From Coriaria nepalensis (lineage: Eukaryota > Streptophyta > Magnoliopsida > Cucurbitales > Coriariaceae): a DNA stretch of 64,000 nucleotides. The notes beneath the pieces are model-generated. The model was given only the letters and a program-made list of their open reading frames with translations. It had not been told where the DNA came from and made no database searches. The stretch spans positions 8,811,501 to 8,875,500 of the forward strand of contig CP114489.1 in assembly GCA_027186245.1 (NCBI GenBank), written 5' to 3'. Position 1 is the stretch's first letter; each line of letters begins with the position of its first letter. Positions 58,148 to 64,000 of this stretch are shown one piece after another. A program made the translations under genes and the position numbers.

Positions 58148-59354
58148 GAGCACGTTGGAAAAAAGGTAGCGGTTCTTGAGGTTATTCGGATTACATTAGA
58201 TTCACGCTGGAAAATTTTGATAAAGAGAATCTATTGCTGAAATGGTCATGTTCAACTAATCAACTTGTTTATGTTTCTTTTTTTTTTTTTGAGCCAATTT
58301 ATGTAATGTCAGAAGAGAATTCATACATTTTATTCATGATGCTTGTCTAAACAAATGCAAGACATGGAAACATAAAAATTGAACTTAAGCTAAAGATAAG
58401 TACATTATTCAATATTGCATTCTGCTCTATATACTAATCCTCTTACTTCTACAATACTACCAGAAGCGTTTTGTTTACAATAAAAAAGAAAAAGACCCTT
58501 CTTCTTGCATCATGTTCGTTCGATCTCCTCTCCGCCTGAACATTCGAGATAACAAGCAGGCATACGAAAAGAGAAACATAGAATTCATTTACCTACACAT
58601 TTTTTCTTTCTTCATTGCATTGAACAGTTTGCTTCTTCTAATAAGGAGTTTGAAAATTTTCTTTTCTTTTGGGCAGTTTAAAGTTGATTTACAATATAAA
58701 AAAAAAATTTCCAAAATGCTCAACAGAAACATAAAACTATATGTGTGTATATATATACCTTGCGCTTTTCGGCTTGTATTAGCTTATCAGCTACCAATTG
58801 AGGACTCCCAAACTCTCCTAGGCTCTTAAGTCGAACCGGGTTCACCACAACTCCAACATTATTACTTCCTTTACTTGCCTCCTCAAACAAAACACTTGCC
58901 CCTGCCTTATCTATCTATAGCAAACCAACCCAAACCAAAATTAAGAACAATGGGAAAATGAACTACACAAGAATAGTACAAATCTGCCAAGCGAAAAAAA
59001 AAAAAAAAAAAAAACCTTAAGCCAAGAAGAGGGTCTAAGAAGAGTGAAACCCTCCTTGAAATCAGTGTACCTCTCAAGCTCCAATTCTTGAGCCAAAGTA
59101 GTAGCAGTAGTAGATAAGATTGGGGAAAACCCAGAAGAGAGCAGTAAAAGCACTGAGAGATTGAGCTCTCTCTTGCGCAAACAAATTGGTGGGTTTATTG
59201 TATTTTTGTGATTGCTTTGCGGGGTTAAAGAAGAATTAAAAAATGAAATTAAGTGGGTTTTATTTTTGGGCGTAGTACTACATTTTGGCCTATGGTTTTG
59301 GTTAAGGAAAGAGAAGTATGGTTTAAAGTTGCAAAGGAGTATTTGCAGAGCCAT
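57777..59354 (-). CDS. PPD2: PsbP-domain thylakoid lumen protein, probably PPD2
   Basis: Three exons join in frame: 59016-59354, 58759-58914 and 57777-58037, giving 251 residues. The first 60 or so residues are Ser/Asn/Thr-rich and basic, like a chloroplast transit peptide. They are followed by a hydrophobic lumen-targeting segment, LRKRELNLSVLLLLSSGFSP, ending near TTLAQ, the likely cleavage region. The mature part is a PsbP domain: ERYTDFKEGFTLLRPSSW, then KAGASVLFEEASKGSNNVGV, then VNPVRLKSLGEFGSPQ and ADKLIQAEKRKES. It ends with VYEFEYKVDSTRGGMKR, SAAFVASKKLYILNIAYSD and MLLEHVLHSFD. PsbP homologues act around photosystem II or related thylakoid complexes; the precise role of PPD2 is not well known. 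The PPD2 name rests on remembered similarity and could be another PPD member. Intron 2 carries a 29-base homopolymer. Confidence 0.9.
58120..58148. repeat. 29-base G homopolymer in PPD2 intron 2
   Basis: An uninterrupted run of 29 G on the plus strand (C on the transcribed strand) inside intron 2 of the PPD2-like gene, beginning right after ttta. Its true length is prone to sequencing error. Confidence 0.9.
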
Positions 59355-59548
59355 GGGAATTGGAGGAAGACTATGATATAGCTCCAGCTGATATCAAAGA
59401 TTTTGAGGTTGTTGGTTGCTGGTTGCTGGGTTTCTTATACCATATGGGCCTAGGTGAAAGAAAAGGTAAAGCGCAGTCTAGATGTCCAAGGAAATTTGAT
59501 GGGCTTCGGCTCGAATATAGAAACTTCAAAGTTAAATATATATCATTT
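59355..59548. other. PPD2 5' flank
   Basis: Short promoter-proximal region upstream of the PPD2 start codon. No clear TATA box seen. A chance open frame crosses it on the plus strand. Confidence 0.4.
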
Positions 59549-59575
59549 CCCCCCCCCCCCCCCCCCCCCCCCCCC
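59549..59575. repeat. 27-base C homopolymer
   Basis: An uninterrupted run of 27 C on the plus strand, about 195 bp upstream of the PPD2 start codon. It is complementary to the G run at 58120-58148. Confidence 0.9.
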
Positions 59576-61047
59576 GTCAACCAGAAACTACCAAAAATAA
59601 TAATAATAATAATAAATAAATAAATAATATTTATATCCGATTATTTAACTTATTTTGATTTAATTTGACATTTTTTTTTTAACTTTTAACTAATAAAATT
59701 CAACTTTTTTTTTCTCTTAATCAAATTTAATCAAATTTAACTTAACTCAACATCATGTTTCTACTTTATTCCTTATTATTATTTGTTTTAAATATTTTTT
59801 AAAAAATATTTGTTTATTATGTAAGGAGAGATAAAATATTAATATAAAAGAAGAGAGATGAGTATTGGGTATTAAAATGTTTAAATATAGAGAATGAAAA
59901 GTATAGTATTCTTTTATCATTTTTTTTTTAATCAAATTCTTTAAAATTATAATAAACGAGGCCGTTTAAAGAACTAAATGTAAATTCTCTAAAATGAGAT
60001 TTTGTAAGGTAATACCAATTATAGTTGGAATACAAGTTGAAACCAAAATTGGAAACCCAACTCTTGTTATTAAGAGATACAAGTTGTTTTGGGCAAACTT
60101 GATACTCGACATTTTCTACTTAGTTATAAAACGGATTTTCATATATAATAGAGTTAGTCTTCCACTAGAAAGTCATTTAAATTTGATTAAGTCATAAAAT
60201 CTTAATAATGATAAAACAAAAATGTTAGAAATTGAAAACATACCACATTTTAATTCTATTATGTCGGTTATATATATATATATATATATATTAGTATAAA
60301 ACTAGATTTGAGGTTTACTATTTCTTTAGTGAGTAGGTTTAGAGATCAAATCCGACTCATGACTATAGAATAGCATTAAAATATTTTTAAATGTATATAA
60401 ATAATAGTATTGATGTTGTTTTTAATCCTAGTATTTAGACTAACATTGTGGATCAAGGTGGCTTGGTAAACTTGTATTTTTCAGGTTACAAGATTTTTTA
60501 GAATTCGTCTGTCTACTTCCAACTAATTTCAATTTGGAGGAAATAACATTAGTTGGAAGATTCAACTGCAATCTCTTGATGCAATTTCATCAACGAAAGA
60601 AATATGAATACAATAGATCTTAAAGAAGATTTGCATAATGTAATCGGACATGGGTACTAAGTTTGTCACCAAGTGAAACAACCCATCAAGTACGTCAACT
60701 CATCGAACTATCAAATAAGATAACCCATCGATTCATCGACTCTGATCCCTCTTCATTATTTACTAGGAAATGATTTTACCTTCTTCAAGCAGATTGTATT
60801 GAATCAATCCAAAATAGAGGGACTAAAATAGAAAAAGTGTGAATATAGGAAGGTGAAAACGATCTTTTAACAAACTAAATAAGAATATGATATATTGAAA
60901 GTGATTATATTAAGTATATTATATATTAATTTGTCTGTTCTATACCAATTCCGATTATAACTTGTGACTCTGTTTTGGTATATATAGATGGTATGAAAGT
61001 AAATTTCTTCAAATCTAGCTAGAAAGAGAGAGCATGGGGGGTGAAAG
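59576..61047. other. Intergenic DNA between PPD2 and GEX1
   Basis: AT-rich with simple repeats: (AAT)n near 59595-59625 and (TA)n at 60269-60291. No gene supported. The part just below 61048 probably includes the GEX1 3' UTR. Confidence 0.5.
60269..60291. repeat. (TA)n microsatellite
   Basis: About 11 TA units in intergenic DNA. Confidence 0.9.
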
Positions 61048-63383
61048 TTATCTACGGCGAAGATTGTATTTTGTCATGGAGGACACGGTGTCGATGGAGT
61101 TATCTCCAACCTCACGATCATATGGAATTGCATTATAATCCGGATCTTCATTCAGTCCAATTTCTTCTGGCAAGTCAGAATCAATCCATTTTGACCAGTT
61201 AATCTCACTGTCCATATCTTCATCCCATGACAAATATTCCTTGTGATCTCTTTGCATCCCACTAACCTTCTCAAGTAGTGTCAGTAACATTTGATGGTTC
61301 AACACATCGTAATCCCTGCATAAGTATTAAAATTGAGACAAGATTAGTTAAATTAACCCGAGTTTTGTATTAATTAATTATCGATTACTTGCCTGTACTT
61401 GCATATAGCATATAGAAGCTGCAGGAAAGCGAGGAGCAGGAAACTTGATCGAACTATATTAATGGTCCATGTCTTCTGTTCGATGTTGTTCGATATGAAC
61501 CGAAGGATTGCAACTTCTACAAAGAAGGCAGCACACACCTCTGCCAAAAACAAAAGGGTAATTATAACTTTGAGAGGCCTGATTAGTTACCGAAAATGTA
61601 TGGTAAGTATGGTATGCGTCGATAAATATACGAACCAATGTATAGCCAGGGCCTCACAGTGTATGTTTGTTTTGTGCTAGTAAACATGTAGATGATGAAG
61701 ATTAGGATTGAATATATGAAGAAAACTTTGATTAAACGTGACTCAAGCAAAATTGCACTGTGCAAAGCGAAAAGTCTATCAAGTGCAACGAACATGCTTG
61801 CTTGCTTTGATTCAAAAGATTCCTGTGAATGTTCAGATAAAATGAGATAAAGAACAACGTGAATTAGTAATTATTAGTCAATAGATCAATTAATATAAAA
61901 CACTTTATTAAATTTTCCAAATTTTATTGCTTTAAGCTGTCAGAAAATGATCAAAGAATGTATATCATGCGTACCGAATCGGTAAGACTTAATTACCTGA
62001 GCGTCAAGGATCGACTTTGAGCTTTCCATTAACCGATCATGAACATGTTGAAGTTGTTCTTGCCGACGAAGAAGCTCTTCTTGCTGTTTATGTCCATACT
62101 CGGCCCATTTTTGCATTGTGCTCCTACCATGATATAAGTAAATAAAACCTATTAATTGATTATATTCCTAATTCTTATAACATAACTTCTGGTTAATTTT
62201 TTTTTTTACCTGCTCTCTTCTAAGGCTTGAGATTGAGAATTGCTTAAGGACTCAAGACCCTTAAGGGCTATAGATTGAGCATCTAAAAGTTGTTGTTGCT
62301 TATCCAAAGAAACCCCAGCAATATCACCAATATCATTAGCTTTACTTTGCAAACTATTCATCTTCATAAACATCTCATCTCCAAGTTCCATAACCTCCTT
62401 CTCAATCTCCATTGTCTCATTTCTTAACTTATCAATCTCTTGGCCCAAACCGTCATAAGTGTCTTGAAGAGCAACCATCCCTTCTTCCAAACTCATCTTC
62501 ATTTGTGATTGCCCTAGTTGGATTTCCAATTGAGTACTAGCAATTCTCATGGATTGTTCATAAATGGCTTCCGATTTCTTCGACACAATCCCTATATGAT
62601 CTTCTACATTTCTCGATGCTTGAGCTACCTCTTGAAGTAGCGTATCCGTTGAATTCAAGGAATCATGAATCAGATTAGTATTTTGTAATAGATATTCCGA
62701 TCGATATTCAATAGTTTCCAACTTTTCTTCTGCCTCTTGGGCTGATATTTTTAATTCATTCACTAGCCTCTCAGTTTCAAGTTTAAATGCTTGAGCCCTA
62801 AAAAAAAGTAATAATAAGAATAATTAGTAATAATTAAAGAAAACTGATTGCTTATTTGAACAAGGAAGAAAAGAGAAAAGAATAAAGGGTTGATACTTAA
62901 CTGAAGTTGGTAGCAAATGAAGTTGGTTTCAAGGTAGAATTCAAGGTAGACGCTGTGCTCAGCTTCGTTTAGGGTTTTAAGGCATTTTTGCATGGAAGTA
63001 GATTTCGGTTCACAAGAAGGAAAAGGGGGCCTACCGGAATCTTTCTGGAAGCAATCGCTAAGATGCCAAGCGAATCTTGATCGTTTCTCTTCGACGGCTA
63101 AGATTTCGGAGCAGCCGGAAAAGAGATAGTTATAAGCATTTTGCCAACATGAATTAGAACTAATTAATTTCTTCTTTGCTTTTTCAACAAGCCTAACCCC
63201 CTTCATATCATTGAAACCTTCCATGGAAAATTTGGCTATGCTATTTCCATAACTACCCTTGTGATCATGTTGATGATCACTAGTACTACTTGAAGAAAAC
63301 CAGCCCCATGATTGACATTTCCCTACTAGTAATATCAACCATACAAGAAGAAGCAGATGATTGTAGTTTTCATGATGACCCAT
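61048..63383 (-). CDS. GEX1: GAMETE EXPRESSED 1 (KAR5/Brambleberry-type nuclear fusion protein)
   Basis: Six exons join in frame: 62902-63383, 62210-62797, 61997-62123, 61636-61822, 61393-61540 and 61048-61315, giving 599 residues, about the length of Arabidopsis GEX1. It begins with a hydrophobic signal peptide (LLLLVWLILLVGKCQSWGWF). A Cys-containing region follows: KKKLISSNSCWQNAYNYLFS, GCSEILAVEEKRSRFAW, CFQKDSGRPPFPSCEPKS. Exons 2-3 encode a long coiled coil (ELKISAQEAEEKLETIEYRS and on). Two or three membrane segments lie near the C-terminus (KVFFIYSILIFIIYMFT; VCAAFFVEVAILRF; SFLLLAFLQLLYAI), then an acidic tail ending KYNLRRR. GEX1 belongs to the conserved KAR5 family of nuclear-envelope proteins required for nuclear fusion in gametes and the embryo sac; expression is gamete-biased in Arabidopsis. 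The intron between exons 5 and 6 uses a GC donor (tacag|gcaagt); only that choice keeps the frame (KYRDYDVLNHQMLLTLLEKV). Confidence 0.95.
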
Positions 63384-64000
63384 CTAATCTAATTAAAGAA
63401 AACAAAAAACAAAAAAAATCCATAATTAGGCCTTCTGAAATTAAGTGGGACATATCGACGGCAAGATAAAAACTGACTAAAATTGAAACAAACTGATCAT
63501 AGCAATCTAAACTAGGAACCCTAATTTTTGTTATTATTATTATTATATTATAAATTTACATCTAGATGGAAATTCTAAGACTTGGCTTGCAAGTAAAGAA
63601 AGTGGTTCGAAAGAGATGCAGAAAAATTAAGAAAAAAAAAAGGCAAATTGATTAGAGAGAGACAGTGTCAGAGACAGAGAGAGATCATGAGAAGTACCTG
63701 TAAATTTGTTTTGAAATGGCCAAGCTTGAATGAAGATGAAGGGGCGGAGACTTTCAGACAAAAAAAACAAAATTTATATTTTGTAATGAAGAGAATAGAG
63801 AAGAGATTGATGGGTACTTTCCAAAAGAGGACGAGGCGCCAAATTTATTTGTATCCCATGCAACGTTATGACTTTTCAACTTCGGTTGCTTCTAAATTAC
63901 TGTTTTGTCCTTGCCTGATTTCTTTTTTTTTTTTTTTGCCAATTGAGGATATATCGTGACTCATTATTTCCTGCTCTGTATTTTATTCCAACGAATGATA
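63384..64000. other. GEX1 upstream region
   Basis: Likely promoter and 5' UTR of GEX1. Contains an ATT repeat near 63530-63550 and a purine-rich gagagagacag stretch near 63655-63690. The plus-strand open frame at 63648-63959 is not recognised and overlaps this simple sequence. Confidence 0.4.

Noticed and set aside
59360..59623. Open frame ending in a poly-Pro or poly-Gly run upstream of PPD2
   Set aside because: The run is the translation of the C homopolymer; the rest has no homology I can see.

Overview
This window is nuclear DNA from a flowering plant, almost certainly a eudicot. It is AT-rich, its genes have spliced introns with GT-AG borders, and most of it is decayed transposable elements. 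Its protein families include NAC, a plant amino acid permease, a plastid PsbP-like protein and GEX1. A cucurbit is plausible, because Ulp1-carrying Mutator-like elements have been described in melon, but that is only a guess. Nothing here is bacterial, and I found no CRISPR array or operon.

Five genes look intact, and I could join their exons in frame from the sequence: a NAC transcription factor of ATAF type (9274-10451, minus, 3 exons, 319 aa); an AAP2-like amino acid permease (33179-35266, plus, 6 exons, 489 aa); an auxilin-like clathrin-uncoating J-protein (47644-53880, minus, 8 exons, 961 aa); a PsbP-domain thylakoid lumen protein, probably PPD2 (57777-59354, minus, 3 exons, 251 aa); and GEX1, the gamete-expressed nuclear-fusion protein (61048-63383, minus, 6 exons, 599 aa, with one GC-AG intron). 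The last three form a same-strand gene-rich block at the right end. The genes have no evident functional link to each other.

The rest is mainly a transposon graveyard. Positions 1-9 kb hold a MULE transposase remnant, a short tandem repeat, an internally deleted Gypsy element with both LTRs, an aspartic-protease pseudogene and a Ulp1 protease fragment. Positions 11.6-29.3 kb hold two same-orientation Copia LTRs, a Gypsy LTR with primer-binding site and gag, and a Copia pol remnant split by a nested solo LTR of about 2.5 kb. A short terminal-inverted-repeat element cuts the end of the right-hand Copia LTR. Positions 30.7-31.3 kb carry a TRIM-like tandem array. Positions 37.8-46.5 kb hold a second copy of the nested LTR family in opposite orientation, with an expanded 41-bp minisatellite, then an inverted third copy of the Copia LTR and two Copia fragments facing each other. 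A second Ulp1/MULE remnant lies at 55.2-56.7 kb.

I did not find a convincing new biological system. The most useful observations are structural: the nested insertion with a reconstructable target site, the unequal minisatellite in two copies of one LTR, the internal duplication in the NAC C-terminus, the GC-AG intron of GEX1, and the paired long G and C homopolymers around the PPD2 gene.
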